Part shown: in pieces, positions 1-9,766 of the stretch
How the letters are laid out: each line of letters opens with the position of its first letter
How positions within the stretch are numbered: the stretch's first letter is position 1
Assembly: GCA_006503475.1 (NCBI GenBank)
Contig: RSEH01000256.1
Location: 1-64,000 of the forward strand
Direction of reading: 5' to 3'
DNA length: 64,000 bases
Source: Stentor roeselii
Taxonomy: Eukaryota > Ciliophora > Heterotrichea > Heterotrichida > Stentoridae
Program-made: the position numbers and the translations under genes
The notes under the pieces: generated by a model
What the model saw: only the letters and a program-made list of their open reading frames with translations
Database searches by the model: none
What the model was told of the DNA's origin: nothing

Positions 1-65
1 ACCCGAGCAAGCGAACCAACCTGGTGTCTGGTGTTTTTACGTGCAGACGACGGCATACGCGTTCG
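1..65. other. GC-rich tip outside the telomere, adapter-like
   Basis: This stretch lies on the chromosome-end side of the telomere repeats and is much richer in G and C than anything nearby. Positions 43-61 read gcagacgacggcatacgcg. This matches 17 of 19 positions of the core of the standard Illumina P7 adapter as I remember it (gcagaagacggcatacgag). It is probably library or assembly residue rather than host DNA, although I cannot see reads. Confidence 0.5.
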
Positions 66-160
66 ACCCTAGCGCCCGAACTCCCGACCTCCCCACCTCC
101 CTACCACCCTAACACCCTAACACCCTAACACCCTAACACCCTAACACCCTAACACCCTAA
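66..160. repeat. Telomere, CCCTAACA-type 8-bp repeats
   Basis: Seven perfect tandem CACCCTAA units run from 105 to 160, with the C-rich strand reading inward as expected for a left chromosome end. Positions 66-104 can be read as about five degenerate 8-mers of the same form (accctagc, gcccgaac, tcccgacc, tccccacc, tccctacc). Those are either true variant repeats or consensus errors at a read end. CCCTAACA repeats are known from heterotrich ciliates (Stentor, Blepharisma). The repeats stop sharply at gtcatcc. Confidence 0.92.
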
Positions 161-605
161 GTCATCCTTCGAAGATGTCTGGTAGTAGTAATTTTATCTT
201 TAATCACTGTGATCTTTTAAAATTTTATATTTATATATTCAGTTCTATATATTTTTTAATATCATATTTAGAATTAGGTTTAAGTTTATGACTAAAGTGA
301 TAATTTATTGCTGATACCACCTAACAGAGCTATAAAAATTATGATTATATTGTAATAAAATTAAAAAATATAATATAAAGATTTTTTCAATTTTCCTCTA
401 TATATAGTTTTATGAATTAATTATAAAATATATTTAAAAGACTTAGTTAACATTAATATTAGTAAATCTGCTTTTAATTCGACATCCAATATATATATTT
501 AGAAACTTGAGATATGTTAAAAATTAAATATTTTATTATTATTAAATTTCTAAGTTATCAAAGTAGTTAAAATAGGATGTTTTACAATCGTTCATTCGGA
601 AGAAA
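161..605. other. AT-rich subtelomeric spacer
   Basis: Very AT-rich sequence between the telomere and the first open frame. I see no ORF, no long repeat and no RNA-like island in it. Short poly-A/T runs dominate. Confidence 0.6.
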
Positions 606-1681
606 ATGAACTCTAAAACAAGATTATTCAAGTTTTATTCTATAAAACATAAGTATTAATTAAATTTTATAGTTATATAGTTTCACATTATTTAAACGAT
701 AACCGATGTACCAAGGAACAGTACAAAATAGCAGCACTATTATATGTATTACTTCACGAGTCTGCACATTTCTTGCAAAGAGTTAACAATGAATTTCTTG
801 AAGAGTCAAACAGACCATCAAACGCATCTCTTGTTATTCAACTAGATACCGATGAAGACAACTCTGAAGATTTCGGAAAATGGAGCAATAAAGCATCTCT
901 TAAAAAAATAGCTCGCTTTAGGTCAACTGGATCATTCAAAACACAATTTGAACTACGCAAAGAAGAAGAAAGAAAAGAAAACGATGAGCGAGAGGAAAAA
1001 AATATTGAAGAAAAGCAAACAAGCAAAAAAATGATAGAAAAAATGATAAATAAACAAGAAATTGATAAAAATAGAGAAGAAACTGTTAAAAATGAAGAAG
1101 AAACTGTTAAAAATGAAGAAGAAATTTTCAAAAATAAAGAAAAATTCGTTAAAATTGAAAAAGAACCAGTTGAAAATAAAGAAATCATAAAAAAACAAGA
1201 AGAGGAAATGAAATTCGATGAAAAATTAGGTAAACCAAGAAAAGAAAATGTAAAATATAAAGATAACCCACATGAAATAAAACTTGAAAGTGATAAAATA
1301 GTTCATAAACAAGAGAATGACAAAAAAGCTGAAGAGAATCCTGAAAAATTAGTGAAACAAAACGTATTAAATCAAGGAAAATTAACTGAAACGAAAGATA
1401 AAGAAGATGAAAAAGAAAGCATTTTTAATAAAAGTGTTAATGTACCAGGTGTCGAAGGAGGAGCGTTCCTTGAACTTGCTCTTTTCGGAAAGAGATATGA
1501 AATTTTATATTTAAAAGGAGCTGAATTTTTATTATCTGATTTAACTTCTTTGAGTCTTCCTCAGTTTAGAAAACTCTTCAATCAAAAGAACAAATCATCT
1601 AAAAATGATGCAGGATACCCTTTGAGAGGCTGCAATTTTTATGTTATTGGGACCTGTCCTGGGTTTGTTTATATTAAATAA
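606..1681 (+). CDS. HExxH-motif protein with Lys/Glu-rich middle, unknown
   Basis: The frame is open from 653 to a TAA at 1681 but has no early ATG. An ATG at 606 reads in if a 20-nt GT-AG intron at 653-672 is removed, giving about 351 aa. That intron is longer than the 15-nt norm here and lacks the branch A, so the start is uncertain. Near the N-terminus is LLHESAHFLQR, an HExxH signature (residues 44-48 in this model) as in zinc metallopeptidases. About 230 residues of Lys/Glu-rich low complexity follow, with near-repeated KNEEETV units. The C-terminus is ordered, with VEGGAFLELALFGKRYEILY near residue 277; its Glu residues could supply a third zinc ligand. I do not recognise the family and infer the enzyme class only from the motif. 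It is the gene closest to the telomere. Confidence 0.5.
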
Positions 1682-1749
1682 TTGATGATTTAAGAGTAGA
1701 TATATATTTTAGTTTAGATATGATATGGTAATCCTGGAAAATTAACAGA

Positions 1750-3540
1750 AGTTGAATTAATGTAAAAGATTCAACTCAAGAAAACTCATGATCAAACTTA
1801 TGTCCTTAGGGTAAAGTTAAATGGTTTCTTAGGATAAGTAGAAACTTGACCAGGTTCTTGATTTCGAGCTTAACTTCGATGCTTTTCTGTCCTCCTCGGC
1901 CATAGAAAGTTATAACATCATTTTTCTAAGCTCTGAGTAGTTAATCAGCAGTGATTTTCACTTTATCTCGCTGGTTTTTCACCTTTCCAAGCGTAACTTT
2001 AAGCGAACTGATCTGTTCTTACATTTCTCGATTTTGACAGATCAGGCTTTTCAATGATTTTGCGAAAACTCCCAAAAATCGACCCATTTCCCTCATTTGG
2101 AGATTATTCGTATTTTTCTGTTTTGTCATTCATGTAGAGCATCAGAAGTTCGTAAAACTTGTTTTTTCCGATCATATCTCTGCAGAACTCGAATTGAAAA
2201 GTGCTGCAAAACATGAAAAACGTTTCATATTGTTTGAAAATTCCATAATTGCGGAATTTTTCTTTAGTTGTGGAGTTTGAAGAGTTTTCAATAGGCACGA
2301 AAGTGTAAGACCTGCAATGTTTCGTTGAAGGGTTTTTGAAGCCTTGGTCTTTCGGGGTTTTTATTGGTACTCATTAAAGGCCAGGAGAGAGAAAACAGGT
2401 TTTGCTTCAGTGGAGGTCTAAGTGTCATTCATTGATCTGAGGTTATCGCAAGATTTCAGCACTTTGACTGATTTTTTCACTGGAAACACTTGAAGCGAGC
2501 TTCAAAACTTCTTTTAAAACACTTCCAGGAACCTCTTCAAGACTTTGGTAGAGGTTCTAGATATTTTAGTTTCTCTTGATGCAGGAATTCGAGATCTTCG
2601 ATGATTGTCTCCTGTTAAGAACTGATTAATTTTTTCATTTCCCAAAAGTTCCTGCAGCTTTTATTCTTTTCATTTGGAATAAATAACTTTTCACTGATTT
2701 TCTTTAAATGAAAGATTTCCTGGTTCATTCAAAGAAAATTCTGGATTAAAGATAAACTTTAGAACTCAAAGTTTGTAGAGGACTTCTAGCTTCTGGTTCA
2801 ATTAGTTGTCCTTATGAATCAGAAGGCTTCTAGCGACTTAACGTCGAATTTATAATTTTTCACCTGAGTTGAAAGGTCATGAATGGTTTTCCTGGTCAAG
2901 TCATGAATCATCTCCATTGTGACTTGAGAAGGGTTTCTGTGCTGCTTGATTACTCGATTTTTTTCTTAAGATCATCAATTATATGCTGATCGAGTGCAGA
3001 GCTTTGGTTATGAAAAACTGAGAAGTTTAGACTGTTGAGTATCGCCTTGTACATGTTTTTTTACTGAGCTTATCGCGATTTGCAGGCTTCAAGTTGAATT
3101 GTCGAAAATTCGATTTTTTGTTTCAGGAGACTCAATTCCATATTCCGTTATTATAATTTAAGCTAGACCACGGGTTTTATCTTTTGTCTCCTGTAAATCT
3201 GGATGAAAAGTTCTTCTTGCCAGCCGGTTCACGTCGAATACACAACTTGAACTCGTCAAACTGTACCACCATGGGCTGAATTGCTTTCCAGTCTTTGGTT
3301 CTCTTGTTTTTTAGATTTTTTTCAGCTTTTTCTTTCCAATGAGTTGATTATTTTAGGTAGGTTTGTAGGAATCGTTTTGGGTTGCTTTGTTGACTTGCAC
3401 TAGCTTTAGGCTTTTGGTAGTAGTCTCCTATTGTTGATATGGAAATCTTGCTTAACTTTTCCAGTTCTTCTGGAAAGACTTTTCGATGCTTAAAAAGGAG
3501 AACTCCAGGCTACAATTTTATAGTAAATGGTATGGTCCAA
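1750..3540 (-). pseudogene. Decayed host gene, unidentified
   Basis: Less AT-rich than true spacer. The minus strand gives short protein-like fragments in shifting frames, such as EKFRNYGIFKQYETFFM (about 2270-2220), KTIHDLSTQVKNYKF (about 2880-2840) and RTKDWKAIQPMVVQFDEFK (about 3300-3240). Stops and frame changes separate them, and no frame stays open beyond 64 codons. This looks like an old coding gene, perhaps with a coiled coil, that has rotted in place. I cannot name it, and the limits are approximate. Confidence 0.4.
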
Positions 3541-4001
3541 AGAAGAGTGCTGAATCAAATATTGAAATTATAAGAAGGTGTCAAAGCTAGTCAGTAATTA
3601 GTTTATCGAATTCCAATAATCCGAAATCTGATTTTTTGTATTTCCTAATATCTTATAATATTTTTATCGAAATATTATAAAATAAGGGATTCTGCTTTCT
3701 GCTACAACTTTGACTGCAAGCTCTTCATTACTGCTGGATCTGGTTGCACTTCTCACAAAATAAAAGGCCAAATCAAAATTGACTAGCAATATCCATTTAT
3801 AAATAATAAAATAACATTATAAATTATACCGAAGCAGAAAGATGAATTTAAACATTTAATTCAAGCGGAGTCTCTTAGTAACTCATATGCCTATAAAGAA
3901 CCGAAATCAATGAAACTTAAACTAATCTAAAAACTCTTGATTTCAGCATCCCAATTCACAAATTCTATTTTTATTATAAATCCCTTCACTAACTCAATAA
4001 A
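3541..4001. other. AT-rich spacer
   Basis: AT-rich sequence between two relics. It ends in a promoter-like AT stretch before the ATG at 4002. I see no gene or repeat. Confidence 0.5.
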
Positions 4002-5410
4002 ATGGGTTGTTGCCAACCACTAAGCCCCATTTCACACATTCGAGAAACCCGAGATTCCCTACCCAACAGTAAAGAGTTTATTACTGTCTGCCAGCGATTT
4101 CATCAGTTTAAAGCAATCAGAGCTATCAAACGACTACATCCTTCAAGGAGTGATTTCAAGATCCGGTTACTCACTGATCCAAAAACAAGCCTTCAAACTC
4201 AATGCGAGCGATAAAAACACTTTCGATGGCATCAGATTCGCTCTTATTCCAGACGCTACTGCAAGAAATGCCAATATAAAAAAACTCGACCACCCAGGTG
4301 TTTTGAAGATATTCGAAGTGTTCCAAACGCCCTCCAAGCTTCAGATCGACTCCGAACTCTGCACTGGTGGAGAGCTCTTTGAAAGGATCCAAGTCACCAA
4401 AAAGTTTTCTGAAAACGCAGCAGCCGGTAGAATTAAAGAGATTTTTTCGGCCCTTCTTCACTCTCATCGACAAGGCGTCATTCATCGAAAATTGAAACCT
4501 GAAAACATTTTGTATGAAGGAAAAGAAAACAACTCGAGGTTGAAACTCATTAATTTTGGAACTTCTTTGATGGAGACTAAAATTATTGTGAACTGAAAAT
4601 TAACTACTTTCTTGCTCCTGAAGCTTTTTCTCGGAAAACATGTGAAAAAAGTGATGTTTGAAGTCTTGGAGTCATCCTTTGTATCTTGCTTAGTGGTATA
4701 CTGCCTTTAGGGGAAAGTACTATGACGAGGTTAGGAGCCGTGCTGAAAATTTTAAGTGGATTTGCACACCAGAATTGGAATGTATCGGATGAAGCGAAAC
4801 TTCTTGTTACAAGGATGCTCTCGAAGAGTCTTAATACCAGGCCTGGAATTGAAGAGGTTTTCATGATTATTGAGTCAAGATCAGAGCTGACCACCTGGTA
4901 CCAGACAAGCAAATTGAATGATCTTCCCTAAAGTCTCTCGGCTAATTCAAGCTAAATCAGACCTCCAAAAAGCAATTTTCACATTTATAGTGTCTCAGAG
5001 ATTTCACTCCTTAATGTTCCAAGACTTCAAAGAAGTTTTTTCATCTATAGATAAGGACGGTGACGGACTTCCAAGCATTGAAGAACTGAGACTAGCAGTT
5101 CATAATATCGAGATAGAAGTATCAACAATAATCAAAGAAGGCGATTTTAACGGAAACGGTTTCATCAATTACAATGAGTTTCTAATAGCGAAAGTAGATA
5201 AACAAGCAGCTTCTAACAAAGTCCAGCTGAAGCAAGTCTTCCAATCTTTCGACATCAACGGAGACGGAAAAATAGATTTGAACGAGCTTCAGTCAATCCT
5301 GGGGACATCCGGAACTAGCAGAAGCGTGATAGTCTAAATATTTAAACAAACTGATTTAAACTGAGACGTAGAAATCGATTTTGAAATTTTGAATCGCAGG
5401 TAGAATTTCA
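4002..5410 (+). pseudogene. Calcium-dependent protein kinase (CDPK) relic
   Basis: The N-terminus MGCCQPLS keeps a myristoylation/palmitoylation signal. Kinase subdomains follow in order but in several frames: ELCTGGELFERI, then HRKLKPENIL (catalytic Asp is Lys), NFG in place of DFG, NYFLAPEA for the APE motif, and a DVWSLGVIL block whose Trp codon is TGA (about 4660). EF-hands follow from 4918 (DKDGDGLPSIEE, DFNGNGFINYNE, DINGDGKIDLNE), then a fourth hand with an in-frame TGA and a TAG. I count frame breaks near 4085, 4595 and 4905 besides the stops. The glycine-rich loop is not recognisable. Lost catalytic residues and frame breaks together mark a dead gene. The intact CDPK at 12345 differs too much to be its recent parent. 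Confidence 0.85.
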
Positions 5411-5429
5411 TATCATTTAAATCCCTGAA

Positions 5430-6345
5430 GCCACTTCTTTCTCAAGCAAAAAGCGCTCTGAACTCAGGAAAGTTCAAAAAAGTGATCGAGCTTCCCCAAA
5501 AGTGCCAAAGTCTCGAGCCAAGCCAGAGCACCCAGAAGTTTAAAAAAAGCAAGAAATTCCTTTAAACAGGTCCATCCTCCAAGATTTTCGGCAGAAGACA
5601 AGACTTTTTCCAAGTCGATTCTCTGCAAAACGAACTAATACAAAGTACTTGGAATAGAAAAGACCTCCAGACTTGAGCAGATCAAGATAGTTCATAAAAG
5701 ACTAGTTCTGAAGCTGCACCCTGACAAGAACCAGGCTCCCAGCGCAGCTGAAGCTTTCATTTGTGTGCAAAAAGATTATGAGTGCTTATCCGACGACTCG
5801 GGCGAAAGCACTACGAAGAGTTCGGCGAGGAGATCGAAGCAAAGATCGACTTCAATCATTTGTTTACAAAGAAGGCGCCGCTGCAGTGATCGCTGAATTC
5901 TCTCTCAGCTCGATTTACTCCCAAGGGCACTTTTTGCACAAGTGGTCCAGGACAAGTGAAGCTCCTGAGTCTTGGGTCAATTATTTCGGGTTTCTAATTA
6001 CCTTGATCATTTTTTCTTCACTTTTGCAAGAGTGCCACGAGTATTCACAGGCCACCTTTTTTTGACATGAAAGCCACCAGTGATAACTTTAAACTCTTTT
6101 CCTTCTACTTGAACCAAGAGGCTTTCGCTTCACTTCCAGAAGAGTCTCAAGCGTCCTTGATAAAAAAAAGCAGAAACAAGTTATCATTAGGAGCTGGAAA
6201 ACGAATGTAAAGGCACTCGAAGGGTGAAAAAGAATCTTGAGCCAGATAAAAAACACTGACTCGATGACCTCAAAGCTCTACCAAGTCTACGCGAACTCTA
6301 TTCTTCCTATTACCTTCTCAGCGAGATTTTCAGCATCTCTTAGCC
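5430..6345 (+). pseudogene. DNAJB12/14-like J-domain protein relic
   Basis: Fragments spell a J-protein: SALNSGKFKKVIEL near 5455 (the TPR-like N-terminus seen in DNAJB12/14), then YKVLGIEKTSRLEQIK and KRLVLKLHPDKNQAPSAAEAF (about 5640-5760), including the HPD motif that activates Hsp70. VQKDYECLSDD follows. Functional DNAJB12/14 are ER-membrane co-chaperones. Here stops and frame changes lie between the blocks, and after about 5900 the frame is hard to follow. It starts directly behind the kinase relic on the same strand. The family call rests on the J domain plus the 'HPDKN.AP.A.EAF' block. Confidence 0.7.
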
Positions 6346-6355
6346 ATTCAACTAA

Positions 6356-7400
6356 TTAAGCTAACTTAGGTCCTGCAGTTTTGATTTCAGGTGCACTTCC
6401 AGATTCGTATTTCTTGAAATTGTCAACAAAAGCCTTCGCCAGTATATAAAGAGTGTTGTCATAGTCTTCTTTATTGCTCCACGAGTCCTTTAGCCATATA
6501 ACTTCACTCGGTACTCCATTAACAGACTCAGGGACGAACAGTCCAAAGACTGGCAGGGTCTTAGTTGGGACGTTGTCAAGTTTGCTGCATGCATTTCGTC
6601 TAAAATCTTTCTGGTGGACTTCAAGCTTATTCATTTTCCGATTCCGTACTTCCGCCGCTCCACCCAGTGTTTATCAGCCAGCAGTTCGCTTAGTGTTGCA
6701 CGAGTTTTTCAGCGAGCATCTTCGCGTAAAGACTTGGGTGCAGGGCGAGAAAAGCTATTCCGAAACAAGCTGAAAAATTGGGCTCAGTGATTCCGATTCA
6801 GCTACCTTCGCGGTGTACCCTGACATGAAGTGCTAAATTATTAGCTCTGGTGCCAGCTTGGATACTGGCGGAAGGACTCCGTAAGCGTCGCAAGTCAGGA
6901 AGATCACGCTTTTAAGATGCCCTTCAATTGCAGGCAGCTTCAAATTAGGGATGTATTCGAGTGGGTATGATCATCAGGTGTTTTCACTTGGTGAGATGTT
7001 GCGTAGTTAGCGTCTGGGGTTCCTGGAATGAACTGCACGTTTTCTAGAATTGACCGAATTTGATTGCTTGTAGATCTCAGGCTCAGTTTCAGCGGACAAG
7101 TTGATGCATTTTGCGTAGTATCCTCCCTCGATATTGAAAATTCCAGAATCACTTCAGCAATGCTCGCCATCTCCAATCAGCCTTCTGTAAGGGTCAGCAC
7201 TGAGAGTAGTTTTGTCTGTCCCTGATAAACCAAACAACAAATTAGTGTCTCCCTTGTGTTTTTCATTGGCACTTGCGTGAAGCGAAACAACTCCTAGCTT
7301 AGGCATAAAGTAGAGCATAACACCAAAGACTACTTTCTTCATTTCACTTGCGTACTGAGTGCCCAGAATCACAATCATTAGCTCCTTCAGATTAGTTACT
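6356..7400 (-). pseudogene. ATP-type PEP carboxykinase relic, N-terminus missing
   Basis: Read from 7400 down, the fragments match ATP-dependent phosphoenolpyruvate carboxykinase: [18 protein letters not shown], then [20 protein letters not shown] (kinase loop), GDGEHC, a TGA where the family has Trp, [34 protein letters not shown] (about 6910-6860), a [14 protein letters not shown], and the C-terminal block VFGLFVPESVNGVPSEVIWL (6520-6360). The usual first third of the enzyme is absent upstream of 7400. In the kinase loop, the Gly of GTGKTT is Asp. A frame change near 7080 and at least two in-frame TAGs confirm decay. The working enzyme makes PEP from oxaloacetate in gluconeogenesis. Confidence 0.85.
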
Positions 7401-7581
7401 AAAAAATTTTAAAATTTTCTAAGTCTGTATTCCAAAAGTCAGTCAACTTATAATACTTATGTAAGAACAAATACTTTCTCAAAATTCATGAATTAAGCTT
7501 AATTTTTCAAGAAATAATAATACTTACGTATATTTTCATATTGTTGAAAAATATAATTTTAGGATTTCAGACATATTTATA

Positions 7582-9729
7582 ATGTTAAATTTGCTTACTA
7601 GGCGTACTATCTCCTCTGTTAAATCCATAAGAAAGCGGTTCTCGACAAAGAAACCTTACATCAATCACTCTCTAACTATATTGCCTGAGATTGAAGAGTT
7701 TCAATATTTACTAGATAATCGCATCCTCAAAGTAGATAAATCTCTTCTAATAAGGGATATCATCGAAAGAAAAACTGTGCTGATAACAAGGCCAAGAAGA
7801 TGGGGTAAATCGCTGAATTTAAAAATGCTTCAGAGTTTTTTTGAGCCAAAATACTCATCAGAAGGAAATATATTGAATGATGATACAACTAAGGAAAAAT
7901 TTTCTAAAATGCTTATCGGGCCTAAAAAATTAAACAAGCACCCATTCACAGGTGAGAAAAAAAAGATCAATGTAATCGATTTACAAGGAACACTACCTGC
8001 AATTTATATTCCTTTTAATAATGCTGAATTTATGACACAAGAAGGAATTAGAACAGAATTTATAAATACACTCCGTCGAACCATGATATTTCATAGTTAC
8101 TTGTTAAAATCACCAAAAGTAAAAAGCGAAGTTTTTAAAAAAATATTGGAGGACTATGTCTATTATTACGGTATTAATCAAGTTGGAAAAGCTATTGGTG
8201 ACCATCTTCTGTATCTAATAGAATCTTTAAATTATCATCATCAAAGGAAAGTAATTCTTCTTATAGATGAATACGATAAGTTATTAGTTCAAATAAAATC
8301 AAGGAATCCGGATTTGTATAATGAGGCTTGTGGAATCTACAGGAAATTATTTTCTCTATTAAAAGATGACCCTGAACTTGTTCAATTATCATTGTTCACA
8401 GGTGTTACCCGAGTATTAAAACAGGACATCTTCTCGGGAATGAATAACTTATTTCACGATTCAGTTGTGAATTCATCAGTTAATAATATTAGTGAACATT
8501 ACGGCTTCACAGATGCAGAGATAACATATTTAATAAAAAAAATAAAAAAATATATAACTGTTGAGCAGGATGTGGATAATTTAAAAGAGGATTTAGCTCA
8601 ATTATATAACGGCTATAGGATAGGTGGAAGTATGGTTTATAACCCTTGGTCAGTTATGCATTGCATCTATCATCTAGCTTATAAAAAACCTAAACCTTTT
8701 CAAAATTATTGGACAGGGACAAGTGATCCCATTTTGCTCATAAAAGCACTTGAAGAACTTGGAAGAACTAAAGTAAATAACGAAGATGAAAAAAATACAA
8801 AAAATGAAGAAAATGAAGAAAATGAAGAAAATAAAAAACAAAAAGAAAACAAAGAAAATACAGAAAACCAAGAAAATAAACAAACTAAACAAAATAATCT
8901 AATTGAAACATTAATCAAATCAGGGAAAGTTGAATTTGTCCCTAATAATGGAACAGATCTTGAGAATATTTTTACTAAAGAAGATTCATTATTGACACTG
9001 ATGCTAGATGCAGGATATTTAACTTCAACAGATCAAGACCAAGTATTCCAAATCCCAAATAACGAGGTAAGATATGAGTTTTTTACACTAATAGCTCGTG
9101 TTTGGTTCAAAAACGAAGAGCGAAGCCTATTGAATTTTACTATTGATCAAAATGAATTTGAAGATCCAGAAAAACTTATCAAAGTATTCAATAAAAGTGT
9201 TCTTCTACACCGTCAACGAGAAAATTACCCAGAGTTTTATTTTCAAACCATGCTTTATGAGAGCATTACTAAAAAATGTTTATCGGCCAATTTAGAATAC
9301 AGGACCCCTGATAGCAAAAGGATTGACCTTTTGATATTCCCTAAATATAACGACGAAACTGTTTACATTATCGAAGTTAAGAAAAAAGGGAGCCAAAACA
9401 AGAAAGCAACCATTAATGAAGGCTTATCTCAAATATTCGAAAAAAAATATGCAACACATATAATTCAAAGAAATAAAAAACTGAAAACTTTTATCATCAG
9501 AGTGGCATATTTTGAGATGAAGAATAATTTTGAATGGGAGTTTTCAATATATGAACTCAAATTTACAAGAGAAAATTTGATCAAAGCAATAGAGTGCTAT
9601 TTTCCTATAATAGACTCAGATAAAATAAGTCAAGAAGTAGAAATAAGCGTCCCGAATAATAAGAATGATCTCTTCAACGATTTGAAGAAGTTTGCTATCA
9701 GTTACTTTCCTACAGAAACAATTAGTTAA
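7582..9729 (+). CDS. AAA-ATPase-like protein with PD-(D/E)XK nuclease domain
   Basis: 715 aa, intact. The N-terminal domain has VDKSLLIRDIIERKTVLITR followed by PRRWGKS (residues 71-77, the P-loop), and ILLIDEYDKLL near 225 is Walker B. Together they are typical of the 'AAA-ATPase-like' family (Pfam PF09820). The C-terminal domain has RIDLLI near 581 and YIIEVKKK near 595, the D...ExK core of a PD-(D/E)XK (PDDEXK_9) nuclease fold. An Asn/Glu/Lys low-complexity insert (8776-8895) interrupts the middle. The first 24 residues are basic and rich in Ser, Thr and Arg (RRTISSVKSIRKRFSTKK), like a mitochondrial presequence. The family is abundant in bacteria and patchy in eukaryotes, so transfer is plausible. 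Its function is unknown; neighbouring genes are relics and repeats. Confidence 0.88.
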   Translation: MLNLLTRRTISSVKSIRKRFSTKKPYINHSLTILPEIEEFQYLLDNRILKVDKSLLIRDIIERKTVLITRPRRWGKSLNLKMLQSFFEPKYSSEGNILNDDTTKEKFSKMLIGPKKLNKHPFTGEKKKINVIDLQGTLPAIYIPFNNAEFMTQEGIRTEFINTLRRTMIFHSYLLKSPKVKSEVFKKILEDYVYYYGINQVGKAIGDHLLYLIESLNYHHQRKVILLIDEYDKLLVQIKSRNPDLYNEACGIYRKLFSLLKDDPELVQLSLFTGVTRVLKQDIFSGMNNLFHDSVVNSSVNNISEHYGFTDAEITYLIKKIKKYITVEQDVDNLKEDLAQLYNGYRIGGSMVYNPWSVMHCIYHLAYKKPKPFQNYWTGTSDPILLIKALEELGRTKVNNEDEKNTKNEENEENEENKKQKENKENTENQENKQTKQNNLIETLIKSGKVEFVPNNGTDLENIFTKEDSLLTLMLDAGYLTSTDQDQVFQIPNNEVRYEFFTLIARVWFKNEERSLLNFTIDQNEFEDPEKLIKVFNKSVLLHRQRENYPEFYFQTMLYESITKKCLSANLEYRTPDSKRIDLLIFPKYNDETVYIIEVKKKGSQNKKATINEGLSQIFEKKYATHIIQRNKKLKTFIIRVAYFEMKNNFEWEFSIYELKFTRENLIKAIECYFPIIDSDKISQEVEISVPNNKNDLFNDLKKFAISYFPTETIS
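8776..8895 (+). repeat. Low-complexity GAAAAT-like coding repeat
   Basis: Imperfect repeats of gaagaaaat and related units encode NEENEENEEN-type sequence inside the AAA/PD-(D/E)XK gene. The repeat keeps frame, so it reads as a linker insertion between the ATPase part and the C-terminal nuclease part. Confidence 0.75.
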
Positions 9730-9766
9730 ATAGGTTTATAATTTAGTTTGGTACTTCGAAAATAAA

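Noticed and set aside
838-1198. Two minus-strand Phe/Ser-rich frames
   Set aside because: They are the antisense of the Lys/Glu-rich repeat in the plus-strand gene; poly-A codons give poly-F on the other strand.
8674-8918. Two minus-strand Phe/Ile-rich frames that look like membrane helices
   Set aside because: Antisense shadows of the Asn/Glu/Lys insert in the AAA/PD-(D/E)XK gene.
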